Of a DNA stretch of 64,000 nucleotides, positions 45,301-54,686 are shown in pieces. The DNA lies in assembly GCA_951812925.1 (NCBI GenBank), contig OX638372.1:90107058-90171057 (forward strand), read 5' to 3'. Source of the stretch: Calliopum simillimum (Eukaryota; Arthropoda; Insecta; Diptera; Lauxaniidae). Position numbers and translations under genes: made by a program. A model generated the notes under the pieces. The model ran no database searches. It was not told where the DNA came from and saw nothing but the letters and a program-made list of their open reading frames with translations. Every line of letters begins with the position of its first letter. Within the stretch, counting starts at the first letter, position 1.

Positions 45301-48300
45301 CAAAAATGCAATCAGAGGGCTATAACAAACGAGGTCAAGCTGCGCAAATGGAAATGGATTGGTCACACTCTCCGAAAACCACACAGCGAAGTTTGGAATA
45401 CACAAGGCAGTAGAAGACGTGGTAGATCCAAAACCAACTGGAAAAGGTCGCTGGAAAAGGAAAAGGAAATACAAGAATTGGGAAAGTCGTGGCAAGAGAT
45501 CAAAGTCATCGCAAGGGATCTCAAAAAATGGTAACTTCTCATATTGGCCATATGCGCCTCCTAGGAGTTAAAGGAGAATACATACATACATACATACAAT
45601 ACAAAGAGGAAATCCAGATCATCAGGCAAAACATCAAGACAGTTCCCCAATAAAATAAATTTTACCATTAAGCTTACAGTACAGTAAATTTTTTTTTTTT
45701 TTTTTTTAATTGAAGTGATTACTATATATTTCAAATAAAAAAAATAAAAAAAAGATGATCCCACTAAAATTCGAACCGAAAACCATCCGTGTGATGGATA
45801 GAAAAATACTACTTTTACATACAATAACCAATTTGTTAGACTTTTATACCACTGACCTATATGATGAAGATGTATAAAATTTGTTCGAAATTTGCAGTGG
45901 GTTTCTCAGATTTTTATAAAAATTTACAGAGCTGTTCTAAGTGTCCGCACTTCAGAGTGTAGTGTAGTGTTTTTGAAAAAAATTGATGCAAAATAAAAAA
46001 AAAAATTTTTTAATTTTTGTTTTCGGATTCATCTAGCATTTTAAATGTTATTTTGATTTCCATTTTTAAATTTTGAAAATTTTGAACATTTACAAAATGG
46101 CGGCCTTTTTTTGAAAAATCTCATAAGTTGATTTTCTCAAAATAATATTTGAGGGGGTTAGAAGCAAAGGGGTACAAGTGACATAAAGTAAATTTTGTGC
46201 AAAACACAGTTAAAGTCAATGTTATTTAGTAAATTCCAGTGTGGGTTAAATATTTAAACTTAACTTGTTTTAGAACCTCTGAAATATCCCCTACCTAACG
46301 TATTTTTGAAAAATTGTCTAGGCAACACCAATAAAAAGTTATTAATACTTTACTGAAAGCCTACTGCACTTGTACCCCTTTGCTTCTAAACATCTTTAAA
46401 TAAATTTTCGTATTTGAACAAAAATATTTTATTTAAATTTAACCTAACATAGAATGTATGTAGGTTTGTTGTTAATGAATTGGTTATGATTTATATTTTA
46501 GTATGCTTATAAGCACCATTCTGAGATAATCTATGGCTTAGTCGCCAAATTCATTTATTCGATTTTATATCCTTTTTTAAAAACTGAATTTGATTCTTCA
46601 AAAGGACTTGCTTTATTTTTTTTTTTTTTCTGTGACTAAATTCACGTGAAAAAATAGGTGTAACACATCCAAAGCAGTTAAAACAGCCAATTTTCCCCAC
46701 GTTTGCACTTTGCATTGAATCTAAGACTTGTACTTATTTTTTTATTGTCACTTGTCATTAGCCAATACTTCAAATATTGTGCAACTACTTTGGGGTCTTG
46801 GTTCTTGGAACTTGCAAACTGCTTTCTAATCTCCTGTAAAAAAAATTGTTTCCCAAGAAGAGCTTAGCAACTATCTCATCTAAAAAAACAGTCAGTGTTA
46901 AGCTTGAAATGAAAGGCAAGCGCATTTGCAAAAGTTTTTTTGCAAAAAACACTAAACACTTGCTAGGAAAGAAAATCCTACTGTAATAACTTCACCTGAA
47001 CTACGGGGAAAACATTAACCGGCAAATAAAATTCCAAAATGTCATGTTGATTTTGTTAAACAGCTCATCCAATCTTTTCCGAAATGAACAAACACAATAT
47101 TTGACACAAAATTTAAACTTAAGAAAATTGTATGATCCTTATATTGAATTTTGCCTTGAAAAAATCGAAGACCCATTAAAAAAGGCACATTACCGCCAAA
47201 TATTTAATACGCACTTTAATCTACGGTTCAAGCGTTCACATACTGACACCTACGCTACTTGTGATAGTTTAGAAACAAAAATCAAATACAGCGAGGACCA
47301 GGAAGTAGTCGCTAACAGTATAATACAAAAAGAAAAACATTTGTACACAGTAGATTTAGCAAAAAAAAATCTAAGTAATTGGCCAAAATCTTAATCAAAA
47401 GTGTTTCAACAGCTGTACATGCAATTTGTTTTGATTTAGAAAAAACACTACCTACACCTGAACAAATATGCAGCAAAATTTTTATTTGCGCCAATTATGG
47501 ACATATAATTTTGGAACACACAATTGAGGCACCCAGCAATCTTCAATGTTTATGTGGCATGAAGGTGAAGCCAATAAAGGATCCCAAGAGATGGGTCATG
47601 CCTTTTACGCTACGTCCTTCAACTTCCACCACTTATTAAGCACTTGATTGAGTATGTTTTTCCTCCTGACGATTGGATTAATACCTATTGTCAAAAAATC
47701 CTGTCGAAAATTTTCAGTGCATAAAATGCAACAAAAAGATTTCCATTCTATTGACAACATGAACCAAATAATTTCGAACAAGCAAATAAAGGACATCCGT
47801 TAGATGCAGTGGCTTCATTTTAGGAAAGAAGAACCTTTCACTTTATTTTGCAAAAATTCGTTGAAAAAAAAACATTCTGTTTCAAAAAATTTACCTAGGA
47901 ATAAGAAAGTCAGATCGTCCATTATCAAAAAATTCGATTGATCTTGATGTGTTACATACCGAATCTTTGCCAATTAAAACCGAAAAATACGAAAATTTGA
48001 AAAATTAATCGAGTATTACCCACCAGTTCATCATAGTTTTTATAATTGCCTGAAGCATGAAAAAAGCACACCTAATGAAGATATCGATTCAGATTAGCTA
48101 GATGCTATTTCTACTTCTACTGCTACCACTACTATTTACTTCTAATACTAGTTATTTATTTTAAAAATTTGAATAAAATATTTTTCTTCTAATATAAAAA
48201 ATAATTTTTCAATCGTTTAGAAGCAAAGGGGTACAAGTACAAAGGCTTTTAGTAAAGCACTAATAACTTCTGAGAGAGAACCCTTAGAAAAATTTTGAAA

Positions 48301-49571
48301 AATACATTTAACAGAGAATTCTTTAAGGATTCTTAAAATTGGAATAATTCTTTCTTTCTTAGGCTATGTGAGCTGTTATGCACCATTAACTTTACTATTT
48401 ATTTCCTATATAAAAAAATTCAAGTCACTTGTACCCCTTTGCTTCTAAACAAAACTGTAATTGTGTTAATTGGCTTTTCTTAATGGTGCCCTACAGAGGC
48501 TTAGGACCTTAAAAGTTAAATTATTATTTTTTTCTCAAATAGATTAATGCTCGCTCTATATATTTCCGTGCTTAACTCAATTTTTCATAAATTGGCACTT
48601 GTACCCCTTTGCTTCTAACCCCCTCATTTTTGTTATTTTTTTTTAATTTTTTTAGAGAAAGGTGTATGAAAAGCAAACGTTTTGTAGTAGACCTGTTATG
48701 CGTTTAAAGAATATGGCTTTCATCGCTTAGAAAATACAAGGTAGACAAAAAAATTCAAGCAAATTTCTTGGCTAAAATAAATCGACTTTGTTTATGATGT
48801 TTTTTTAATTCAAGCCCTCAACGTATTTTTGGTAGTTTTTTTAGAAGTTAATTTGCAAAAACGCTCCATGGCTTACCTTTTAGATCATTCAAAACAATTT
48901 TTAAAGAAATAAAAGAAAATTATCTTCTATGTGAATTTAAAACCAAGACGGTAACCGATTTATGAATAATCATATTTTGAATATTTTAAAGTTGTCTGTG
49001 TACTCTCCGTACTTCCAAATCTGTTTTAATATAAATGGTTTTTAAAATTCATTCAGTTTTGTTCCAATCAATAAAGTTTGATTTTCCTTTTTCTTACAGG
49101 CGGACATCTTTAGAAAACTTGTAAATAGATTAATCAATACAACGGCATCGTGTAAAAAAAGATATAAGGATTTGATATTTGAATTTTCACTGCAGTTGCA
49201 ACATGGTACCATATCAATTACAGCGAATCACTTTTTCAACGTTGATAAGAAACTTATTATGACGGTAAGTTTTCATACTTATGGTGTTCACTGTATGCAT
49301 GTATTTGGTCTGGTATTCATATAATCTTGCATATGTATATATCTAAAATTAAAACATCTTTTGTTTATTTGAGAAAAATTTCAAGAGTTTATGGGGTATC
49401 TCATATGTCCACATATAATACTGCATACCAAATACTAAGATTCGGTGAACACCCTTAAATAAAATTATTTATAAAACATTTTTTTTTTTTTTGCAGGTAT
49501 ATGTTGCAATATTGACATATCTTATTATTCTCATACAATTTCTAAAGTCAGATGATGGAGGCATTCAATAA
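42342..49571 (+). CDS. Gustatory receptor, three exons (Gr gene 4)
   Basis: A complete 7tm_7 gustatory receptor of 384 residues. Exons: 42342-43256, 49100-49264, 49497-49571; all junctions are phase 0 with GTAAGT donors and AG acceptors. Exon 1 carries six hydrophobic segments and DITCHTYWVFLAM; exon 2 has RYKDLIFEFSLQLQ and ITANHFFNVDKKLIMT; exon 3 has the family signature TYLIILIQF before TAA at 49569-49571. The YKDL...F.LQ and HTYW blocks recall Drosophila Gr39b, judged by eye. Intron 1 is 5.8 kb and holds a Transib-like fragment, a LINE and a Sola-like transposon. The protein would act in the membrane of taste neurons. AATAAA overlaps the stop, and another lies at 49904. Confidence 0.88.
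43393..43671 (+). mobile_element. Transib-like fragment interrupted by a LINE
   Basis: It begins CACAGTGATTTTTGC after CCCCG. Inside, TATCTAGTTAAAAC, CAAAATACCAAG, GAGTTTT and AAACTTGATGAATTCA track the interior of element A around 13580-13670. Element A continues TTAGGTTTTTTTAATATAAA then AAGGAAATCCGGATCATCA; here TTAGGTTTCATTAATAC is cut and AGAGGAAATCCAGATCATCA resumes at 45605, with the LINE between. The right end was not found. Confidence 0.5.
43672..45602 (+). mobile_element. LINE (non-LTR retrotransposon), 5'-truncated, in Gr intron 1
   Basis: A plus-strand reverse-transcriptase relic ending in a (CATA)n tail at 45583-45600. The insertion point is defined by the split Transib-like fragment on both sides. 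No endonuclease domain is present upstream, so it was truncated on insertion. The clade was not determined; RTE/I-like groups are possible. Confidence 0.8.
43741..45534 (+). pseudogene. LINE reverse transcriptase, frameshifted
   Basis: The order of readable blocks is that of a non-LTR RT: a linker region (SWSAAKAAFLNSSEKILGF, WMSEETW), the thumb-proximal MKTNKAAGIDQIIAELLKA, LPEDWLRGMLVKLPKKG, RSVPSKVLTKVLLNKVR, QAGFRPNRSCVDQINTLRII, then TNSGVRQRCLLSPSLF, DYADDICLLSS (the catalytic YADD box), TKSMKLS, and a C-terminal VLLYGCKTW, CLRRILKI, RKWKWIGHTLRK and RRRGRSKTNWKR. The palm A motif (FxDFxKAFD) is missing between INTLRII and TNSG. Several shifts and a TAA at 44959-44961 break the frame. 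Inactive. Confidence 0.85.
45700..46146. other. Intron sequence with a tRNA-like stretch on the minus strand
   Basis: On the minus strand of 45850-45750, GGTCAGTGGTATAAAAG resembles a pol III A box and GGTTCGAATTT a B box, with a short stem-loop ATCC-ATCACAC-GGAT between them, but the spacing is too long for a tRNA. Possibly an old SINE. The remainder is AT-rich and contains AAAATGGCGGCC, similar to Transib interiors. Confidence 0.3.
46151..48625 (+). mobile_element. Sola-like DNA transposon, 2475 bp, 4-bp target duplication
   Basis: The ends match over 30 bp: GAGGGGGTTAGAAGCAAAGG followed by GGTACAAGTG at the left, and the exact inverse at the right. The flanks are ATTT at 46147-46150 and 48626-48629. 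Inner inverted copies of the AAGCAAAGGGGTACAAGT word occur near 46370, 48220 and 48430. A 4-bp duplication and GRG-type ends suit the Sola superfamily. It sits in intron 1 of Gr gene 4. The superfamily name is inference; the element itself is well defined. Confidence 0.75.
47044..48096 (+). pseudogene. Transposase relic of the Sola-like element
   Basis: The first block (47044-47394) reads LNLRKLYDPYIEFCLEK, then HYRQIFNTHFNLRFKRSHTD and CDSLETKIK, matching the N-terminal Cys-containing part of a large insect transposase-like family. A frame change near 47380 leads to AICFDLEKTLPTPEQICSKI, then stops and shifts, and later PFTLFCKNS and an IEYYPPVHHSFYNCL block near 48010-48060. The catalytic middle is not recognisable. 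The product would be non-functional. Confidence 0.55.
49100..49571 (+). CDS. Small 3' exons of Gr gene 4, possibly shared with Gr gene 3
   Basis: Exon 49100-49264 (55 codons, ADIFRKLVNRL to KKLIMT) and exon 49497-49571 (24 codons plus stop, with TYLIILIQF) supply the last intracellular loop and the seventh transmembrane segment. The acceptors are TTCTTACAG and a T-rich TTTGCAG. Both upstream donors (35243 and 43257) are GTAAGT in phase 0 after CKME and CKIE, so either large exon could join here in frame. Joining gene 3 would give about 392 residues, the normal GR length. Confidence 0.8.
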
Positions 49572-50478
49572 ATGAGTTTTTTTTTTTTAAGAAACTGATG
49601 TATTGTATTGATGTGCTTTGTATAATTTGTTTTTGCTTCTTTTTTTTTAAATCCGGAAATTAGCCCCAATGTACAAGCAAAGTATTAAAGGCCAAAGTCG
49701 GCTATGATCCTTTTAATTTTTTTTAAGCTTAAAATGTTTTGTTTTTCAAAACCGTATCCTTCATGGACGGCGTTGAATCTGGTGATGTATGAAATTCCCA
49801 TTAATAGGCGGAAATAATACCTTTGGCATAATTTGTTTTTTTTTTTAAATATCCGGAATCGAGGTAAAAATCCAGTGCTCCAAGTCTTTCGTTAGTTTTC
49901 TGTAATAAAACAAATGTAAAATGTACAATGATCTCACAGCCAAAGCCCAAGCATTGTCAGAAGTTACAGATATAAGCACGATGGCAATCAATCAATATCT
50001 ATACTAATTGCAGTAAATATATTCCCACTTTTGTTCTTTATTGTCCGATTTTAGTTTGAAAAAACATTTCTTGGAGACCAGCATCATATGTGTTATCATT
50101 TGTTATGCGTAGTTTGCTCAAGGAAGAATATACCGTCTGGCTTAAGCCTGGCTTTATTAACAGAGTTGAGAATAACCATAATTTGTCTTAAAATACTAAA
50201 GCAGCTAGTGTTGATCAAATAGTTGTCTTAGTATTGAAAATATGCTTGAAACTCACAATGGAATTTTTGCACATACTCAATGGCTGGCCCATAGGAACAC
50301 AGGAGAAAGGTGGGGGGACACTTTTCCCAAAATCGTTTTCACGCCTTTTTAACTTTTCTCATTAATATATAAACAACTTATTGCGTTGTCATTTGTTTTT
50401 CCATCACTATTTTAAAAGCGCCTTCAAATTTCAGTAAGAAATAAAAGTTAATCAAATTTTTCGTCTACGTATCTCAAC
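49572..50478. other. 3' flank of the Gr gene 4 locus, no gene recognised
   Basis: T-rich sequence with AATAAA at 49904-49909, which may serve as the polyadenylation site. No recognisable repeat end or coding block between 49910 and 50470. Confidence 0.4.
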
Positions 50479-50829
50479 ATGGCGGAATTTATAAATTGCC
50501 GAAAGTCATTTCTACTCCATGTCGATGGATATCTATATTACAAACATTCGGGCACCATTGGATCGACAACATATTGGAATTGCCGTAACAAAGCCGAATG
50601 CAGCGCTAGGGCAATAACTTCTGGCAGACCAGAAAATATCACACTGTTGAAAGGGCCTGATGTCTCGAAACACATTTCACACGCGCCAAATCCTGAAGAA
50701 GTCGAAGCAGTAAATTTTGTTAATAGAATCAAAAAAAATTGGGATAAAAATCTTTTGGGAAATCTTTTTAGTGGGAAAAAATATATTGGGAAGAAAAAAA
50801 AAAATTGGGAAAAATTTTTTGGAAAATGA
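50479..50829 (+). CDS. FLYWCH zinc-finger protein, single exon or fragment
   Basis: From ATG 50479 the first 80 codons form a FLYWCH-type zinc finger: residues near 10-20 (KSFLLHVDGYLYY), then TYWNCRNKAECSARA with the two Cys, and KHISHAPNPEE with two His, giving the C-C-H-H order. Such domains bind DNA or protein; in insects they occur in mod(mdg4)-like proteins and in MULE-type transposase proteins. After about residue 83 the frame runs into A/G-rich repeats (TTGGGAAAAA words), so the ORF end at 50829 is not natural. A donor-like GTAAAT at 50710 could end a real exon there. Host gene exon or MULE relic cannot be told apart. Confidence 0.6.
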   Translation: MAEFINCRKSFLLHVDGYLYYKHSGTIGSTTYWNCRNKAECSARAITSGRPENITLLKGPDVSKHISHAPNPEEVEAVNFVNRIKKNWDKNLLGNLFSGKKYIGKKKKNWEKFFGK

Positions 50830-50870
50830 ATTTCTTGGGAAAACGATTTTGGGAAAAGTTTACCCCAACC
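50740..50870. repeat. TTGGGAAAA-type simple repeat
   Basis: The words TTGGGAAAAA, TTTGGGAAA and GGGAAGAAAAA recur between 50740 and 50870. This drives the Lys-rich tail of the overlapping FLYWCH frame. Confidence 0.6.
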
Positions 50871-51042
50871 CAGGAGAAACTCATAAAAAAATTTGACTTT
50901 TCGTTAATCCAAAACAATAGAAACATAATAATGATATTAATTTGTCAACTCTATTTTAATCAAAAATTAGTAGATGGATATCTTACTGGAATCAGCAAGA
51001 TAATGAAGGCTCTTCCTCGTAATGTATAAAACTTTTAGAATA

Positions 51043-52130
51043 CACTGTTCGACAATTTGAAACTTTTTATTAAACACATGAGAAAATCCAAAAAAATCTT
51101 TAAATAGACGTTAAAAAGATAGGTACTCGTGTCTCGTCGTTTTTCTCCAGCACGCCAGATTTTTTTTAATCGATTTTTGAAGTTTTTTAATCCACTGTAC
51201 ATAAAAACAACACAAATCATGTGTTGAGTAAACTTATGCAGGATATTGGGAGAAATATTTTTGAAGAAAATTTTAACCCTCTAAAACCCCCAGATGTGGA
51301 TCATTTTGACCCTTTTCTCAAAAAGGTACAAAAATGACACCTAAAACAGGGAAATATTGAATCGAAATGTACTACAGAAATAATTGCTACAAAATTTCAT
51401 TGATGGTTGCTGAACACTTAAAAGTCGAAATTTTATCCCGAAACCCAAAAAATCGTTGAAATCAATTAGGACTTCCCACATTGTATATTTATTACATCCC
51501 TGCCGCACTTTCCTTAAGTTTTAAGAATTTTTCGTCTATAGCAACTCCTAGTGAAATTTTTCCTAAAATATTTTCGCAAAATTCTTTAACCCATTGTAAT
51601 CCAGTTTTTAGAAAAAGGGGTCTAAAGGACCCTTAAAACAGGATGTAATGGGTTGGTATGTTCTAAGAAAATGATTCTTGTGTGATTTTTGCTATCCAAA
51701 ATGTAGTTTTACAGTTTTACAGTGGGGTGAAATTTGGAAAATATTGATTGTTAAGTCGTAATTGGTTTTAACGATCTTTTGGGTTTCGGGATAAAATTTT
51801 GACTTTTAAGTGTTCAGCAACCAATAGTGAAATTTTATAGCAAATATTTCTGTAGTACATTCCGACTCAATATTTCCCTGTTTTAGGTGTAATTTTTGAA
51901 CTTTTTCGAGGAAAGGGTCAAAATGACCCACATGTGTGGGCTTTAGAGGGTTAAAATTTTCTGCAAAAATATTTCTCGCAATATCCTGTATAAGTTTACA
52001 GAACACAGATGTAAGGATCATTAAGTAAAATGTATCGATTTAACACAAGAATGCGTTATTTATGTTTTTTTCATATACAGTGGATTAAAAAACTTCAAAA
52101 ATCGATTAAAAAGAAAAAGCTGAAAAGCTC
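51043..52130. mobile_element. CACTGTTCGACA foldback family, second long copy
   Basis: The left end CACTGTTCGACAATTTGAAAC is followed by the same arm blocks as 24943-26084 (TAGACGTTAAAAAG, GTTTTTCTCCAGCACGCCAG, ATCCACTGTACATAAA, TTATGCAGGATATTG). The inverted arm is readable from about 51780 to 52115. The outermost right arm is lost near 52120. Frames inside are by-products. Confidence 0.7.
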
Positions 52131-52189
52131 AATTTGTATAAAGTTCGAAAAACTTTCGGAAAAACATGGAAAGGAGAAGGAAATAATTG

Positions 52190-52310
52190 GAACAAATGAA
52201 AATTATAGGATGAAGAAAGTGCATTACCAAATCTGTGCTGCGAATCAAACCTGGAACCTCTGGGCAGTTAGTATAGTAAATTACCACAGACCCTACAAAT
52301 TGTAACAAAT
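52190..52310 (-). repeat. tRNA-like stretch, possible SINE relic
   Basis: On the minus strand, GGTCTGTGGTAATTTAC is followed 30 bases later by CAGGTTTGATTCGCAG, a B-box-like word. A weak anticodon-arm-like fold lacks the conserved U33. Not a tRNA gene. Confidence 0.2.
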
Positions 52311-52504
52311 ATGTACGGCAAAATATGAGTGTCATAATTTTTATTGCAGTCGTGCAATTTTTCGAAAATTTTTAATTTACTAAAACAGTAAGGTAAAATT
52401 TATTTTATTGGAGAGTTGTCACTATATTGTCTTGAAATTTTAGTAAAATTTACTAGAAATAAAGTAGTACGAACTATTTTTTTCTCCGTGTATCAATACC
52501 CCTG

Positions 52505-53418
52505 AGTCCGCTCTACGGATGACTTAATGGCGTTCTTCACGGAAAGGTGGAACCAATGTGATCAACTCCTTGGTACATTTGTTGCTTTGAATATTTTTAA
52601 AGCATTTGATCGGATGTGTCATCGTGCTCTCGTAACATAAGTAATTGCATTTGGCGTTTATCTTTATTCAGCTCATGGAAAAACGAGCTTCCGTTGTGGG
52701 CGTTCTATTCGTGTTGTCGTAGACGGTTTCAAATCTAATGTATACTACATTAACGCTGGAGTTCCCCGGGTTCTGTCCATTCCCCATTTAATTTACTTGT
52801 TTTAAGCTGATGTGCATCGACCATCAACCCAATCCATTCCTTTGCAGTCGAAAGCTGCATTTGTTCATATTGCTTCAAAAAGCGTCCAAGTTCTATAGAG
52901 ATTGAGAGGAAAAGGATGTTATGTGAATGACACATTCCCAAATGACCTCATTAAAATCGCCGAGTAGAGTCGCACTAATTGGTCCGATATCAGTGGTATT
53001 AAAAACCAATGTTCTTTCTGGTCTCATAAACGAATGAATTTTACCATCCCTACCCCTAAATATGATCAGCATAGATATTATGAGATCAGCAACTCTTGAC
53101 GTTCTGGGCTGACTTGAGCTGGACAGATCATGTACTTGACCATATACTCACTTTTAAAAAACGTTGTAAGAAATAATTAACAGTTGCTGTCCTTCGAACT
53201 GTCTAATAAGTATTTCTATATTAGACTTGAGCCAGAGAAATTTATGATCTGGTTTCATTAGTTTGCACTCGGTCATTGAAAGAAATATATGATCCTATCT
53301 CTCTTATCCATCATCTTTTTAACCTATATCCTTTTCTTTAAAGGTTTTCTAAGAGATGGCGTAACTATCAATAGATCGCATCGGGCACACCTGTGACTAT
53401 ATTCATTTCAAAGCACAT
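52505..53418 (+). pseudogene. Second LINE reverse-transcriptase relic (jockey/CR1-like)
   Basis: Plus-strand readable blocks: DDLMAFFTERWNQCDQLLGT, FVALNIFKAFDRMCHRAL (palm A motif with its Asp replaced by Asn), SIRVVVDGFKSNVYYINAGV, IPHLIYLF, then DLIKIAE and KNQCSFWSHKR in the downstream connection region. Stops and shifts are frequent and no YADD box survives. It differs from the LINE at 43672 in motif wording, so it is a separate family. Confidence 0.65.
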
Positions 53419-53491
53419 TGTCTAAGCTTTATTTTTCAGTATGTGTCATTCCACTGAAGTGTAAACAACATATATTTTTTTCTCTGTGAAC

Positions 53492-53693
53492 ATGTCGACT
53501 TTCGTTCCAACAAAACGCAATTTGCGGGAAGGTTTACTTTTGTGCTTCCATTTGAAGAAAAAAGCGGTTGAAGCACAACGATGAAGCACTGGCGATGAAA
53601 AGTGGATCCTTTACGATAATCCTAAGCGAAAAAAATCGTGGGGACCACCAGGCCATGCATCAACATCGACGGCCAAGCCGAATATTCATGGCG
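53492..53693 (+). pseudogene. Mariner transposase, N-terminal part with internal deletion
   Basis: MSTFVPTKRNLREGLLLCFH from ATG 53492 is the mariner N-terminus (mauritiana/cecropia-like). After KKAVEAQ the sequence jumps to TGDEKWILYDNPKRKKSWG, which holds the first catalytic Asp; roughly 120 residues between are deleted and a TGA sits at the junction (53582-53584). It ends TSTAKPNIHG, right at the Transib insertion. Confidence 0.85.
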
Positions 53694-54109
53694 CACAATG
53701 GGAGGGTTTGTATGGAACGGCGGTCATATATAGTAATAATAGAGCTAGGCTATTGAAACTTGGTACAGATGTTTTCCACATTAAAATAATAAAAATCTGT
53801 GAATGTGAACAAAATTCGCTGACGGACACGCCTACCTCCCATACAAAGTTGGGGCGTGGTCCGAATTTTTTTTCAAAATGGGTATCAATTTTAATAACTT
53901 GACCCCGCTAATTTCAAAAATGTCAAAAATTTTGCGCTATCTTTTATAGTTTTGAAGTTATGACGAATAAACGAAAATCTACTTTGTAAAAACTAGATTT
54001 TGTTTGTTTGTGTATTTGTCCCTTATTAACTCGGAAACTAAGCAACCGATTTTAAAGAAGTTTTTATATTAATTATGCTTGTACAAAAACAGGCTAAGCT
54101 ATATACTAA

Positions 54110-54540
54110 AAAAGTGGGCGATGCCACGCCTCCCAAAAAATTTACTAATCATATCACCGAAACTCTTTGACGCAGATAAATGATATTTGGTAAATGTGTA
54201 AAAATCATCAAGACAAATAATGTTCACCGGACAAATGGGCGGTACCACGCCTTCAAAAAAAAATTCATCATATTTCTAAAAATATTTGACGAAGATAGAT
54301 ATTATTTGGTACACATGAGAAGACCATCAGAACAAATAATCCGCACTAGAAAAATGGGCAGTGCCATGCCCACCAAAAAATTAACTTATCAATATCTCCG
54401 AAAATCTTTAATGCAGATTGATGATATTTGGCAAATATGTTAAAGATATTATAACAAATAATGTCCAATAAAAAAGTAGGCGTTGTCACGCCCTTTAAAC
54501 ATTTTATTTATTATTTTCATAAAAACTATCAGAAAAAATA
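54110..54540. repeat. Tandem units, GGGCGGTACCACGCC type, in element D
   Basis: About four units of about 120 bp: AAATGGGCGGTACCACGCC, ATCATATTTCTAAAAATA, TTTGACGAAGATAGAT, ATATTTGGTACACATG, ACAAATAATGTCCAATAAAA. Same vocabulary as the arrays at 15090-15700 and 35600-36330. Confidence 0.7.
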
Positions 54541-54686
54541 GTCCGCACTAGAAACTTTTTCATTGCAATTCTTTTGGCTCAAATTGGCGATCAAATCAAG
54601 AAAGGAGGACACAATCAACTCGAAACTAATGTATACAATAACAGAAAAAGGAAAATATTAAGTTATTTCATTGTTTTAAATTTATT

